Assembly (NCBI GenBank): GCA_963969595.1 | Contig: OZ018408.1 | Location: forward strand, 28,210,108-28,274,107 | Length of the DNA stretch: 64,000 nucleotides | DNA from: Neckera pumila | Lineage: Eukaryota; Streptophyta; Bryopsida; Hypnales; Neckeraceae | Direction: 5' to 3' | Shown here: positions 1 to 11,760 of the stretch, piece by piece | Layout: each line of letters starts with the position of its first letter | Numbering within the stretch: position 1 is the stretch's first letter | Translations under genes and position numbers: made by a program | The notes under the pieces: generated by a model | The model's database searches: none | Seen by the model: only the letters and a program-made list of their open reading frames with translations | What the model was told of the DNA's origin: nothing

Positions 1-185
1 TTCTAAAAGTATCAACAAATTACTAATATAAAAGTATTTTCAAACTTCTAAATACGCGTTGAAGCCACACTTCACGCCACTGTTCGAGTGTACGTGCCTC
101 AAGTTGCAAAGGTAACTTAGATTCCCATTTAGATCCTGCGACTACGATTCCCAATTTCCCATCCGCGTGAACCAACGGGCCCTTA

Positions 186-217
186 CTTTTCCTTTTCTTT
201 TCTTTTTCTTTTCTTTT
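186..217 (+). repeat. CT-rich polypyrimidine tract
   Basis: An almost pure C/T run lies about 700 bases upstream of the GT31 gene. CT-rich tracts are common in plant promoters and leaders, so it could belong to the upstream region of that gene, but nothing else here proves it. Bases 218-899 hold no recognisable gene. They have higher GC than the rest of the window and contain an open frame at 350-706 of 118 codons with no recognisable domain, most likely leader or promoter sequence. Confidence 0.4.
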
Positions 218-899
218 ACTTAGTTTCGTCAGTTGAGTTCACCACTGGAACCCTTGACTGCAGCCGGCACCAGTTGACTCGGGGGTACGTACCAGCCGGT
301 ACTTGTCCTGCCGAGTTAAGGTAAAGAATTTCAATACTCTGAATCTCTGATGAGTCTAGCTCTGACCGCGTGGGGTCGAGGATTGTCGATCGATCTCGCT
401 AGTCGGTCCGACAACCTTCCAGTCTCCCCTCTTTTGCTGAAACTAGCTTTAAGTCTGCTCCATGGTGAGATCAAAGTCAAGCTCTCGCGGCGTGCCCGCT
501 ACCGATTTGCAGAGTTTTCTCCTACCGATCCGCGCAGTGGCGCCGGCGCCACTATTAAGCATCGCTTGCTTGACAGTCGGCGGACAACTGACACTCCCAC
601 CAGCTCTTTGCCTTCTGTGAGCCTCCTCAGAGCTTGCCAGCTCAAGTGCATTGAAGCAAGTTTTTGTAAAAGCAATCCCGGCCCGGCCTGCCTGCTGTGT
701 TCGTAACGTACAGACACAGTTGTATGCAGTGACTGGAGTTGGGATGCTCTAGAGCCGCGCGGGATCGATTTGCATTCTCCATCTGTCGGGGTCTTTTTCT
801 GGTCAGGTAGTTATAATCTGTCGCAGTTGTGGATCCAGGATCGGAGGTTTGGGTTGGCGTGGTGATTGGCGATTTGAAGGGTTCTACGAGGGTTTTGCG

Positions 900-1928
900 A
901 TGAGGAATTCGGTTATGGGTATTCTTGGTGTGGGGCCGAGTTCAACTCCATCGCCGAAGTGCCGTCCGCTTCTAGCAGCGGTCGGCCTTTCTCTTTCATT
1001 CATGATGATCGTTGTGTTCACGCTCCTGCTCGCACCGGGCTCGCTCCTACGCAACACGCTCCACGACACTGTTTGCGAGTCCCCGGCTGCGGTCGCCGCG
1101 ACCCGCGCTTGGGTGCTCCAATCGCAGCAAGCCGCGGCGCAGGCCATGATTGGGTGCAAAGTGGAGGATCGCCCTGCAGCGGTCCAGGCGTCCCAGAACT
1201 TTTCGATTCTGATGGGCGTCTTCAGCATGGCTTCCCGGATCGAGCGCCGGAACATCATTCGCCTGGCGTACGGCGTGCAATCGACGGAAGCCGCCCAAGT
1301 CACTATCCGGTTCATAGTGGGCAAGCCGAAGAACCAGGCGGAGCGCCTCCAACTGGGGCTGGAGTCGCTGCAGTACCGCGACATCATCGTGCTGGATATC
1401 GAGGAGAATATGAACAAGGGCAAGACGTGGAGCTTCTACGCAACGGTGGCCGCGCTCGGCGTGCACTTCGACTATGTGATGAAAGTGGACGACGACTCGT
1501 ACGTCCGCATTGACAATCTCGCGGCGTCGCTGGCGTCCGAGCCCAGGACGGATCTCTATTACGGATACGTTCTACCCTGCGAGAACAACAACGCTTACAA
1601 TGGATACATGGCGGGCATGGGCTACGTGGTGACGTGGGACTTGGTGGAGTATATCAGCGCGTCGCCGATTGTGAGGCAGAAGATCGGAGGGTACTCGGAG
1701 GACAAAATGACAGGCGACTGGTTGAACGCAGGCGGACGAGCGAAGAATAGGGTGAGCAAGAAGCCTTTGTTTTACGACCACCCGGCTTACACTGGGAAGG
1801 ACCGGTGCACGCATCCGCTTGTCCCCGAGTCCATTCTGGTGCACCAATTGAAGACCACGGAGCGATGGATGGACGTGCTTCAATTCTTCGAAGGCAATCG
1901 CGTGGCTTCGACTCCAGCTCCGGTCTAG
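900..1928 (+). CDS. GT31-family beta-1,3-galactosyltransferase-like type II membrane protein
   Basis: A predicted Golgi glycosyltransferase that would move a hexose, probably galactose, from a UDP-sugar to glycoprotein or cell-wall acceptors. The 342-residue frame has no intron. I start it at the first ATG (900), because the frame upstream of it has only a TTG. Residues 20-50 hold a hydrophobic segment (LSFMMIVVFTLLLAP), the single membrane anchor expected of a type II Golgi enzyme. The lumenal part carries the GT31 signatures in order: a segment around SRIERRNIIRLAYG, then VDDDSYVR with the metal-binding DDD triad at about residue 200, then a GYVVTWDLVEYI segment and an EDKMTGDWL segment, where GT31 enzymes carry their conserved acidic motif. 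Codon use is even and GC is higher than the flanks, as in a conserved gene. The family is clear; donor and acceptor are inferred. Confidence 0.85.
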   Translation: MRNSVMGILGVGPSSTPSPKCRPLLAAVGLSLSFMMIVVFTLLLAPGSLLRNTLHDTVCESPAAVAATRAWVLQSQQAAAQAMIGCKVEDRPAAVQASQNFSILMGVFSMASRIERRNIIRLAYGVQSTEAAQVTIRFIVGKPKNQAERLQLGLESLQYRDIIVLDIEENMNKGKTWSFYATVAALGVHFDYVMKVDDDSYVRIDNLAASLASEPRTDLYYGYVLPCENNNAYNGYMAGMGYVVTWDLVEYISASPIVRQKIGGYSEDKMTGDWLNAGGRAKNRVSKKPLFYDHPAYTGKDRCTHPLVPESILVHQLKTTERWMDVLQFFEGNRVASTPAPV

Positions 1929-3053
1929 ATTCCGGGCAATCCAGACTGGCCAGTTATGGCCAGTATATTCTTTTCACCATGGCATCCAAATGCTCGGCCA
2001 GAAGCTCAGATTCAATCCATTATGGCGCGCCATGGCTGTCGGACTCGGTTGATTCAAGCTTAATTTCAACGAATCCAAGCTTTCCAAGGGATTCAAGGTT
2101 GAATCAGCCGAATCGGGCAAAGTTTGATATTTCCGTTTTGGAACGGTTACAGGGCGGGGTCTCTCAGATCCGATTTCTTTTACTATTCAATTCGATTTTC
2201 GTTGCAACGGCAACTGTGAACCCCACCGACGGACCGACCAAGTGGTGAACCTCATTCTTTGCAGTACGTTCTAGGAACTGTGGCGTCGTTAATTACAGAT
2301 GCTACAAGTGAGTCCACTTCGTCGTTGCGAAGTAGAGACTGAGTTAGGAGTTTAGGAATTTTTGTACTTTAAAATTAAATTATATTATTTCACGGTGTCC
2401 AACTGGGGCCCATTGTCTCAATCGACAAGTTCGGAGAAGAAACTGGAACCGTGTGTACAAAACCACTCATCATTCCGCCCCTTGTTTCAGTCGGTTGGGC
2501 AGACATTTTGGGCAGGGATCGATCGAGGCTGAACATTGCTCTTTGAGAGACTCTGTTTTCCTGAAGAGAGATGATGCTAGCTCGCGTACGTAGGGCGATG
2601 TGAACATACCAGGGTTGTGCATAGCTAGTCAGGGAGCATACTAGCTGGTGCGGTACCGTATCCCGTATCCAATACTTACGAGTAGGACCACTTGAATAGG
2701 ATAGAATTTCAAGTGAGTGGAAGCTTATGAACAGGGGCAGATCGGCAGATCCAAGTTCAGGAAACTTTAAGTTACAGGCGGTAGCTTTCAATGGACACAT
2801 GCAACGGCACCACTTGACTGGTCACTGGTGTCGCTGTAAAGATCAATGTCAACATTATTTGGGTGCAGAGCCCCAACACTTGATTTCATTTGCTCTCATT
2901 GGAATCACTTCCTTTCCTGGAGTACTTGCGGTGCAGTAACTCATTTAAGTTATGTCCTTGAATTCACTGTGGACACCCAGTCAGTCCCCCACCAGTCACC
3001 GTGGCCAGAAGAGCTGAACACTCATTAAGGGAGAAGCACCAGTAGTCGATCAT
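1929..3053. other. 3' flank of GT31 gene, no gene seen
   Basis: Directly after the stop codon come mid-GC bases that look like 3' untranslated sequence (to about 2260), then mixed sequence. Short open frames on both strands (for example 2390-2800 minus) show no domain and no splice structure. I see nothing functional. Confidence 0.4.
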
Positions 3054-3283
3054 TTAACCCCTGAACGCCGGGCCGGTGGCCGTGGATATCACCCTTTTGC
3101 AAAACCGTGGGAACAATTGGCTTAAAAAATTGAAAAAGTATTCATTGGAAGTCAAACTACTGTAAAGGACCTTCCTTTTCACAACAAAATTTGGAGGATG
3201 AATAGTTGCATTTCTGTCCTACACAGGAGATTCTCTTGTCATTCATCGGACGCAAAACGTCCGCCTCGACGTTCAAGGGTTAA
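3054..3283. mobile_element. Short TIR element with TTAA ends (230 bp)
   Basis: The left end reads TTAACCCCTGAACG and the right end is its near-perfect inverse, CGTTCAAGGGTTAA. Just inside the right end is a small hairpin (GGACG, four A-rich bases, CGTCC). Ends on TTAA plus a subterminal hairpin are also seen in the larger TTAA family at 20.7-61 kb, so this may be a small relative. There is no coding capacity. Whether TTAA is the duplicated target or part of the inverted repeat cannot be settled without an empty site. Confidence 0.65.
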
Positions 3284-4004
3284 GGAGTTTTGGAGCAGAT
3301 CGGACGCAGGAAGAGGTGGTGGAAATTTTACCCATGTAGGAACTAGGAAGATAGGAAATATGGGGACTGCAAATTTTTCAGAATTATGTTTCCAAGAATT
3401 GAAATTTACTATGGATTTTGGGAGCCAAAAAGTGCATTTCACTAGTAGCCAATGTCTAGAGTCTACCAATTCCAATCATTCAAGAACTGTTTTTCTACTT
3501 TCTTGCTCACTACTTTGGGACATGTGTCATAATTTTATGAGTTCCAACCTTGATAAGAACCAAATAAAGACATTCCCGACTTCCGTTGGAAATCAATTCC
3601 ACCGCGGTTGAAATACTCCATTTCTAAAGGTTGGAAAATTGGGTGTGGTTGACAATTGGTGCTTCTACCTTACCCTGCTTCAAGTGGAAAAATGTAAGAA
3701 TTGGCACACTATTTTGTAATGGTTAATTTTGTATCTCTGAATTTGAACCTAATTTGAGGTCTCAGATTTCAAATACAAATTTTATCGTTGGTAGTAAGTA
3801 ATTAATGATTTTTAGTATTTTTTCTTGAGGTGAAAAAATGAGTAAAGAAGGGATAAGTTCTCCTAGGCCCTTCAGTAGTGGAAATTTGGGCCACATAGAT
3901 TACGAAATTGACAACAAGAAGATCCACTATTGTAATCGTCAAGTGGATCATGTGGATCTTATTATGGGTCATTTACCTAGTGTATGCTGCCCCAGTTTGC
4001 ACTA
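3284..4004. other. AT-rich spacer, no gene seen
   Basis: Unremarkable AT-rich sequence between two small TIR elements. Open frames here are short, overlap on both strands and carry no domains. Confidence 0.4.
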
Positions 4005-4200
4005 ATGGGGAATTTCATGAAAATGACAATCATTCCACAACTTTGGCACTTTTACAGTTTAGACCACACAATCTAAAATCTATATTTGTTCTAGATGGTT
4101 TAGACTACGTTGTCTAAAATTTATACTTGTCATAGATGGTTTAAATCGCGCAGTCTGAGAATGGCATTTGGAATATTGTCCTTTTAACAAAATTTGCCAT
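4005..4200. mobile_element. MITE with ATGG-type TIRs and 4-bp target duplication ACTA
   Basis: The element starts ATGGGGAATTTCATGAAAAT and ends with the inverse pattern ...ACAAAATTTGCCAT. It is directly flanked by ACTA on the left (4001-4004) and ACTA on the right (4201-4204). The interior has degenerate repeats of a TAGATGGTTTA unit and GCGCAGTCT-type blocks. A second member of the same family lies at 39754-40037 and is flanked by ATTT on both sides, so the 4-bp duplication recurs at an unrelated site. Non-coding. Confidence 0.75.
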
Positions 4201-5221
4201 ACTAGTGCTTGATCATTTGGTGATGAGTTTGTATGTTATTTTGTATAAATCAATTGATATTATGGTGTGGCTTCAATTGTAACACAAGTATAATTATTTA
4301 TAAAGACAATTCATGTTATGTAGAGTGGGATAGAATAGCCCTTGCTCTAAAGTATCTTCAGACGTTGAGGTACATACTAAAGTTTTCAAATGCCTTGAAG
4401 GTGAACATTTCAATTGCATTGATCTCTCTAAATTTCTATGTCAAAAAATTATATCTAGTTCAATAAGAGTGCAAAAAACATGTATTTGAGATGGTACTAA
4501 TGTGTTTCCAATTATTTCAAAGCAAAATTGATTGAAAAATGTATTGAAGTGCACAATTCCTTTAAAAATCCATATTAGCAACGACAAGGATGATTATAGA
4601 TATTCCACTTCAAATGTGTGTGCTTTCATAATATTTTTGAATCAGATATATTAAAAGAATCATATATGGGCTTATATGAAGCAATTAGAACAATGGAGAA
4701 ACATTGGTAATCACAAAGAAGGATGAAGAGCTAAATGGCTAGGAGATAATGAGCTAAAAGAACTAAAAAGGAATATTTATAGATGCAATGAAATATCGGT
4801 CTCTATGAGCAATAAATTTTCTTCTAGAGGTTGAATTGTAAAATATTATATTTTGGTATAATTTTACAGTTTTTTTGTCAGTATATTTGAAGAAGATTAG
4901 TAATATGTATTAAGCCTTTTTTAGGACTTTAGAAAACTTTAGTAAATTTAATCATTGCAAATTTTTAAATCTTTGCATATTAATTTCTTTTATAGAATTT
5001 AATCTTTACGCTTTGTGTGTTGAACTTTATTTCTTGTCATTCCAAAAATTGAAAGGTCAATTTATCATTTGAATTCTTAAAGGACTAGGTATTTAATTAT
5101 TCAACAATTGATGAATGCAAAAATCTTTGAGCACCATCAAAATTAGAACTTAACATTTTGAGTTTAAAAAAAAATCTTATAAAAATATAAATATTCAATC
5201 TATAATCAATTTTAGAAGGAA
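4201..5221. other. AT-rich spacer, no gene seen
   Basis: Very AT-rich, many homopolymer runs, no reading frame with coding character and no recognised repeat. Confidence 0.4.
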
Positions 5222-5724
5222 CTAGTGTGACCCTGTGCCGTTGGCCCAATTTTCATCTACTCCCGGTTCCACTCCTGGTTCTACTTCCGATTCTACTCCC
5301 AGTTCTACTCCCGGTTCCACTCCCAGTACCAAGAATGCCACCAAAATCAAAGTAAAAGTAATTTTCTAATTTTTTAATCAATAAATACTTTGAAATTCAA
5401 TAACTTTTGCACCACTGCTCCAAACGCCACGAAACCAAGCCGGTGCACCCCTCCTCGGCGAGAGCTTTCCGACAGTACCAAGCACGCGGCCAGGGGACGC
5501 ACGGTCAGGAAGTTGTCCATGCTACAAACAAAACAAAACAAAACAAAACAAAACAAAACAAACAAACAAACAAACAAACAAACAAACAAACAAACAAACA
5601 AACAAACAAACAAACAAACAAACAAACAAACAAACAAACAAACAAACAAACAAACAAACAAACAAACAAACAAACAAACAAACAAACAAACAAACAAACA
5701 GCCTCATTTAAGGTATTGATATTG
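5222..5724 (+). repeat. Copy of a dispersed repeat with AAAC-rich 3' tail
   Basis: The unit begins ACTAGTGTGACCCTGTGCCG, has a middle block (AATTCAATAACTTTTGCACCAC...GAGAGCTTTCCGACAGTACC), and ends in a long (AAAAC)n/(AAAC)n tail. Related units recur at about 20655-20717 with 21648-21850, and at 21840-22340, 22340-22850 and 22850-23105. All of them end in short AAAC/AAAT-type tails. A 12-bp minisatellite (CTACTCCCGGTTC-like, about 5257-5328) is embedded in this copy only. The repeated 3' simple tail is reminiscent of a retroposed (SINE-like) family, but no Pol III promoter boxes were recognised. Confidence 0.6.
5525..5700. repeat. (AAAAC)n then (AAAC)n microsatellite, about 175 bp
   Basis: A few AAAAC pentamers run into some 35 near-perfect AAAC tetramers. 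The apparent long reading frames on both strands here (poly-NKQT on plus, poly-VCLF on minus) are products of the repeat and are not genes. The purity and length indicate a young, probably polymorphic tract at the end of the dispersed repeat. Confidence 0.95.
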
Positions 5725-6618
5725 TAGTAGTTAATTCAACTAAATATGACTATGACTTTTACTTTAATGGATGATTTTAGACAGAATAAAAAATAGAAAG
5801 CTATAGGTATAATTGAGAGTTTTACTAATTTGGATAAAGAAACTCTTCAGACAACAAAACTATAGATAAATTCATCTCTTTTTAAAATGAGATATTAAAG
5901 AATAAAGAAGCACCAATTGCTAGCATTGCTCTACATATTCAAATGTGAAGATTCTACTTACATGGTTCACTTGATTAATTTATTCTTATTGCAATGTTTT
6001 CATTTTTGCAAAGGTTATTTTGTAAAAATTATGATATAAAGATTTTCTTTAATTACTTTATATTGCACTATATAAATTTTTCAAAGAATACTGTATGAGA
6101 ATGTCAATATTTTCATTTAAAGATTATACATACTTTGTTTATCTACATTCTATCACTTGAAAAATTGATGAAAGTAGTATATTGAAATTGTAGCAAAGCA
6201 AGCACCAGTTGCTAGTGTAGACATAAAAAAAAAATCTTCACATGTTATGTAGAAGATGATGAATAAAAAGTTCACAATTTTTTTTTATATTGTTAAAAGA
6301 TAACAAAATTGCTCATCCAAGTAAAACAAAGATCAAACATTTCCAAAAACTATCAAAATTTAAATGCTTGATCCCTTAGGAATGAATCTTTGTTAAATTT
6401 TTGTTTATTGTATTCACAATTCATTTTCAAGGAGAATATATTTTTTTAAATAAAAATATAGCCAATATGTAGGTGTGTCAGAAGATGTAACAAAAGTGTA
6501 ATACATTTTCAAAAATCAATATTCATTATCAAAATTGTTTAAAAAAAAATTAAAAAATACCAATACAAATTTAATAATGGCCATCTTCTTAATGGACTTT
6601 AACATTAGATCATTATTC
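5725..6618. other. AT-rich spacer, no gene seen
   Basis: AT-rich sequence without recognisable coding, repeat or RNA features. Confidence 0.4.
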
Positions 6619-7815
6619 TTAACTCCCTGAACATGCTTTTTTGAGAACATAGCATTTTTAGCCAGTTCACTATGAATAATTTTTTTCACAACATGTGCCC
6701 AAAAAGTAGCTTAAAGGTCCAACAATTTTCATAACTTTTGACTATATGTGAATTTTTTACATGTTATGTAAAAGAAGATGAATAAAATATTTATATAGTG
6801 ATATGTCATTTTCAAGGAAGTATGAATAGCTTGGGCAACTCAATTTTTGGTTAATCTCTTTTTAAGGAAATAAAAGTTTGAAAATTGGTTCTATAGATTT
6901 ATATATATGTAGAAAGCTTTTAATAATTCCATTTTGATTAATGAGATGAAAATTATGAGGAGCTTGAATTTGCGCCTTTGTTGGTAGTTATAGAATCTCT
7001 ATTCTAAAATAAACTTTGAAGTCCTTAATTTAACTCCTTTTTCAATATTGTGAAAAATAATAAAATTAATAGAGTGTATATTGTTTATTACAACATCAAA
7101 CTATTGGGATTGACATTTTTCAATTCCATAATAAAATTCTTAACAATTTAGTATTTTGAATCATTCTCTACTTCATCACAAAGTTTAGACCCTACAATAT
7201 TTCAGCAGTTTTCATGTAATTATCATTGTTTCATAAATTTGCACGTTAATTACAATTTCTTGCATCATTATGATACATTACTTTGCATCATTACGAAGCG
7301 GGTGCAAGTAATGTATTGTAACAATGCAATAACGATGCAAAGTAATGCATTGTAATGATGCAATAAATTGTAATTAACGTGCAAACCCATGAAACAACGA
7401 TAACCACATGATAATTGTTGACAAACCGTAGGGTCTAAATTTTGTGATGTTCTTTTTATTTATTTATTTTTCCTATATGTTTTACAATTTCAAATGATCG
7501 AAAAATTTTCAAGCATATAGACAATTCACCTTGAAGAATGAATCCAAGAAAAAACCACCATTTGTGACCTTGTGAATTAGCCTTGCCCAATTTTTTGCAG
7601 GGCCAAAAAAGGATTTTTATCAATTCAAATGCTAATATTTTACAATCTACATGGTGGAAAATTTTGAAGATTTGTCCACATCTTCTTAAACTAGTGTACT
7701 ACAAGATCCTCTATGTACATGCATCCAAAAATGTTTTTTTCTTATAATTTGGTATTTGTATTAGAAATGGATGTTTTGGAGCGTTTTTGGTGGAAACATA
7801 GTCAAGGGTGATTGC
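6619..7815 (-). mobile_element. Decayed member of the TTAA-ended element family, with nested insertion
   Basis: The interior aligns by eye to the element at 23246-24161. Both share the stretches around GGTTCTATAGATTTATATAT, AACAATTTAGTATTTTGAATCA and TAGAAATGG.nGTTTTGGAGCG. The ends are eroded: TTAACTCCCTGAACATGC on the left stands where the other copy has TTAACCCCTAAAGGACC, and the right end has lost its TTAA. The extra length comes from a palindromic element inserted at 7184-7449. No coding capacity. Confidence 0.6.
7184..7449. mobile_element. Palindromic MITE nested in a TTAA-type element
   Basis: Both ends read CATCACAAA(G/A)TTTAGACCCTA on opposite strands, and the inverted similarity continues through nearly the whole 266 bp (GCACGTTAATTACAATTT on the left, its inverse near 7370) to a short centre near 7300. 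The related copy at 23770-23800 lacks this insertion and reads through as TCTACTTCTTTC, which is what results here if the palindrome and a duplicated TT are removed. That gives an internal empty-site comparison. Confidence 0.75.
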
Positions 7816-10019
7816 GAGAAAAAATGTTACTCTTTTCTGCGTCACAATGAGAGTGACTTTCTTATCATCTGCGATAACTTTTGAAGCATGAACTTAATTA
7901 ACTTGAAAATTTTGTTGGAGATGGCTAACTTGATAGTATTCAATCTTTTGTTTTTGCAAAAAAATCAAAAGTCATTTTATATTTAAATTTAAATTTAGCT
8001 AATTGGTCATACTTTGCGGTTTAGAATTTTTTAGTATTTGGAAATATCCAAAATTAACAATATAGAGCTATAAATTTTCTGCCTTATTCCCATAATAGAC
8101 AGTCCTGTTTTTATAACAAAAAAAATATAATTTTTTTAAATTTTAAAGTCCTCTACATGTGTGCTAATAAGGCTCTTTTGCACGCACCCATTTTTGAACA
8201 TTGAAGATGGTTTTAAAATCATAATTTTTCTCATAAAAAAAAAATCCTATTTTTAAAAATATAAAATGTAAAAGTACCTATTTTCATGAGATTTTGCACT
8301 TTTCATGAGATTTTCTAGTTCTCCTACTTAAAGATTTTTTCTATGCTTTTCCTTCTTAGAGTTCCTTTGTAGCTTTTTTTTTGCTTTAATATTTCTTTTT
8401 CACCTATTCCTGCTCACCGTAAGTTGCAATGTCCAACGCTAGTCAGTGTCACCAAAAGGAGTTAAATAATCAAGGTTAAGGTATTGTAATGAACCTTAAC
8501 TATGATTATTGGATATTAAAACAAATTACTTAAACCAAATTGCTTAAATAAAAAAATTACCAATTCCAATGGTGAAAATGTTTCTTCTAAACAACACATA
8601 TTCCTTGGGATTTTAAAATTTCAAGAATTGTAAACAATTTCATATGTATTTTCTACCTTCATTACCTGCAAAATAAAACTCCTCATAATATTCATTTCAT
8701 TTGTTGAAATTGGATGCCATTCAAAAGTATCTAAGTAGGTACCAATCTGCCAAACTAAATAAAGTTAATTAACAAATTTTTAATTTATGCTATTAGCTTT
8801 CCGTTGTGACATTGAGTTTTTTTTTAAACCTTATAGATTTTGCACTCATTATTGGAATGACATGCAGAAAAGCTTTATAAGTAGAATAATGTTGAGTAAA
8901 ATCTATCCAAGAAGTTTATACAAAATTTCAAAATGTGAATTCAATTGAGCTTTCCTAAGTTCTCCAAAAATCCAAAGTGGTCTCTTTAGTTATGAAGGGG
9001 TTAATGAACTCAAGATTAATGAGAAATCCAATACAAATTGTATCGTAGTTTTCTAACACTTGAGTAGTAATTTTAAAAATGTCAAAGTTGAGAATGTAGG
9101 ACACCAAATACATAAGGGAAGATAATCCATTTCTAGTCTCTACTTAATTCCTTCATCTTACTTTTGGATCCAATTCTGTCCAAAAATTCATTCAAATCCA
9201 TTCATTTTCTAGCAAAATCAATGCATTAATACCAACAAGGGCTAACGTGTCAATCCTTTAACTCCTTAACATACATAGTGTTTCTTGAATTAACAATTTG
9301 AAAAAAATCATTATAATGTACTATTTGTTAGAATGTTTTTGAATTAATATACAAATAAAAGTTGTAGAATTTGAGTTTTAGATTCCATCTATATGGTTAG
9401 ATTCACTAAAGCTATCAGCAATATTTTAAAATTTGCCAGAAAAAATATAGTGACCTTTATAAAATTTTTAGTTTTTTGATGAAATGGACCATGACAATTA
9501 AATTTTTATGGATTTTTTTTATCAAGGATGTGCATTATAAACTCTGGTAGTATACAAAAAATTAAATCTAATTACCTAAAAATGCATTATATGGCTGTAT
9601 AATATAAATTAAATGCATTGTCTATTTCAATAAATATTTCAAATGCAAGGGCATTAAAATATAACACTGGTCTATTTTGCACCCTATACTCTCTCTATAA
9701 TGGCTAATGCAACCCCGTGCTCTCAATTCCAAAAACAATTCAAATATTATAAGAACCAACATCATTTGCATGTTTGTCAAATTGTTGATATTTTAAATTC
9801 TCTAAATGCTAATTTCTTTCATTTTTTGTGTACAACAATCTAAAATTATGTGTGTCAACATGCCAAGGCACAAATTTTTTTGGAGATATAGGAAAAAATT
9901 GACAAAAGATAAAGTAATTCCAAACAATGGTGAAATCAAGTTTTTATTAAGCTTAATTTTGTACCTTTGAGTTAAAAAAGTTCCTCTGAATTCTTTGTTT
10001 TACATACTTTTGTCCTCTT
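7816..10019. other. AT-rich spacer, no gene seen
   Basis: About 2.2 kb of AT-rich sequence. No frame with coding character, no clear inverted or tandem repeat and no RNA gene recognised. Confidence 0.4.
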
Positions 10020-10182
10020 GAATAGTTGTGAGGTTTTAAAGAACGTTGACATATATTGCACACTTTTGATTTTGGTTTTCTTGGATGGTCGTGGGAATGT
10101 TGATAGATATTGCACATTCATCCTGTTTTGGTCTTCCTAGATAGTTATAGGAATTATTGATTGATAGATATTGCACACATAC
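10020..10182. repeat. Degenerate minisatellite, left part (unit about 55-65 bp)
   Basis: Units have the form AGTTGTAGG...TTGATAGATATTGCACA...TTTTGGTCTTC. At least two and a half units lie here, and the array continues at 11331-11455, beyond the CACTA element that interrupts the third unit. The small open frame on the minus strand (10036-10263) is a by-product of the repeat. Confidence 0.7.
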
Positions 10183-11327
10183 CACTAGAAGAAAAACAGT
10201 GACAATACCTTTTGAATTATATGATATTTGCAAAGCAAAATCTTTATAATCTGAACCATACAACTGTTAAAGAACTAATCAACAAAACATCAACAAATTT
10301 TTGTTGAAGTAGATATTGTATCGTCCATTCTACATTTTTTAGTTGATTTTGGCACAGGCTAACAAAATGATCACTTAATTTTGTTGATTTGAATAGTCCA
10401 ATGTCCAAATCAACAAAAAAAGGAGCACTTTTTGTTTCATTTTAAATTATAAGAGTTTGAAATGAGTTTTTCATAATTTGGGCAATGTTTAAAGCACCAA
10501 GGTTGCAATTCTATATACAATAGAATTTCATTTTTTGAACTTAATCATTTAAAATTTGGTGTTTCTTAAATTCAGAAGACTTTAGAGGTCATTTAAGCAT
10601 AGTAAAACAACTTTTTTTGAAAAATAAAACTGCAAAAAGTTGCACAATCAAGCTAAATTCCACCTCAAAAAATCCGTTTGCAATTTTGAGCCTCCAATCA
10701 AAAGTTATGGGCAAAGTTTAGAGAGGAGTTGAAGTGGACATTTTTGAGATTTTCAAACATCCTCTCTGAATTTTGTCTATAACTTTTGGTTGGAGGCTCA
10801 AAATTGCAAACAGATTTTTAGCTTGATTTTGCAACTTTTGTTAGTTCAAATTATCTCAAAAAAGGGATTTTACTATACTTAAATGACCTTTGAAGTTTGC
10901 TAAGTTCATAATTCAAATATAAAAAAAGCAAGAACTAGTTAAATGAATTTGTGACTCCCAAATGTGCATGCAAGTGAATGCATGGTGCATTGATTGAGGG
11001 CCTTGCACCACAAGGAAGGGGTGCAAGGTTTGAACACCCCCATGCTTGTGTGGCGGCCACTTAGGTGGTGTGCCTTTGAGGCGGGGGGCTACCAAGGTGA
11101 CCTTTTAGGATGACGTAGTAAGTGCCACGTGTCATTTTTTGATCAGTCAATTTTTATTTTTATTTTTTATTTTTTAATTTTCAAATATTTAAAGTGATCA
11201 AATTAACAAAAAAAATCAACACTTTTCTATTTAGAAGTGCCCAAATTAATTTGTCCAAAGTAACAAAAAGAATCAAGACTTTTGTATTGAATTTTTATTA
11301 ATTTGGTCATTGAATTTTCTACTAGTG
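10183..11327. mobile_element. Non-autonomous CACTA (EnSpm/CMC) DNA transposon, 1145 bp
   Basis: The left end is CACTAGAAGAAAAACAGTG and the right end is the inverse of CACTAGTAGAAAA. The element is bounded by TAC at 10180-10182 and TAC at 11328-11330, the 3-bp duplication typical of CACTA transposons. Removing the element and one TAC restores a complete minisatellite unit, so the insertion is well supported. The interior holds a strong inverted repeat (10585-10735 against 10750-10900, with GCAATTTTGAGCCTCCAA in both arms) and multiple TAACAAAA subterminal motifs. No transposase is present, so it would have depended on a full-length relative elsewhere. Confidence 0.85.
10585..10900. repeat. 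Inverted repeat inside the CACTA element
   Basis: Two arms of about 150 bp share blocks such as GGTCATTTAAG.ATAGTAAAA, GTTGCA.AATCAAGCT and TTTGCAATTTTGAGCCTCCAA in opposite orientation, separated by roughly 15 bp. A transcript through it would form a long imperfect hairpin, a possible source of small RNAs. Confidence 0.8.
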
Positions 11328-11330
11328 TAC

Positions 11331-11455
11331 TCATGATTTTTTTATCTTCTTCGATAGTTGTTGGATTCATTGGTTGATAGGTATTGTTTGCTTACAATTT
11401 GCTTTCTTTGGTAGTTGTAGGATTTATTAATTGATAGGTATTGCACAATTTTGTT
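11331..11455. repeat. Degenerate minisatellite, right part
   Basis: Continuation of the array at 10020-10182 with the same unit (AGTTGT.GGATT.ATT..TTGATAGGTATTG). It was separated from the left part by the CACTA insertion. Confidence 0.7.
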
Positions 11456-11760
11456 GTTTTATATTGGATGATAAGATGAAGTTAGTATTGGATTTTTTCA
11501 CATATACAAAATTGCACCCATATAACTTCTGGTACACTAATAATAGATTAAAGTATATTTTTGGGATTTTTTTTGGTTGAAAAAATAGTTTCTATAAAAT
11601 ATTTTAAATTTTAGTAGGTTCTAATCTTATTCTTTCTAAAAAAATATAGTATTTGAAGTTGTGCCTAAATCTTTTCATTTAGCATGATGATATTCACTAT
11701 AGACCACTCCAATACCATTATATTGATATTAATTAGATTGGTTTATCAGATTTATGTGGT

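Noticed and set aside
350..706. 118-codon frame upstream of the GT31 gene
   Set aside because: No domain, no conserved motif, overlapped by a minus-strand frame; better explained as leader or promoter sequence.
884..1513. Open frames antisense and in other phases over the GT31 gene
   Set aside because: GC-rich coding DNA is open on several frames; only the 900-1928 frame has a membrane anchor and DDD motif.
2390..2800. 136-codon minus-strand frame downstream of GT31
   Set aside because: No signal, domain or splice structure; composition like the spacer.
5374..5719. Long overlapping frames in several phases (poly-VCLF, poly-NKQT)
   Set aside because: They are translations of the (AAAC)n microsatellite; a 4-bp repeat without stops is open in every frame.
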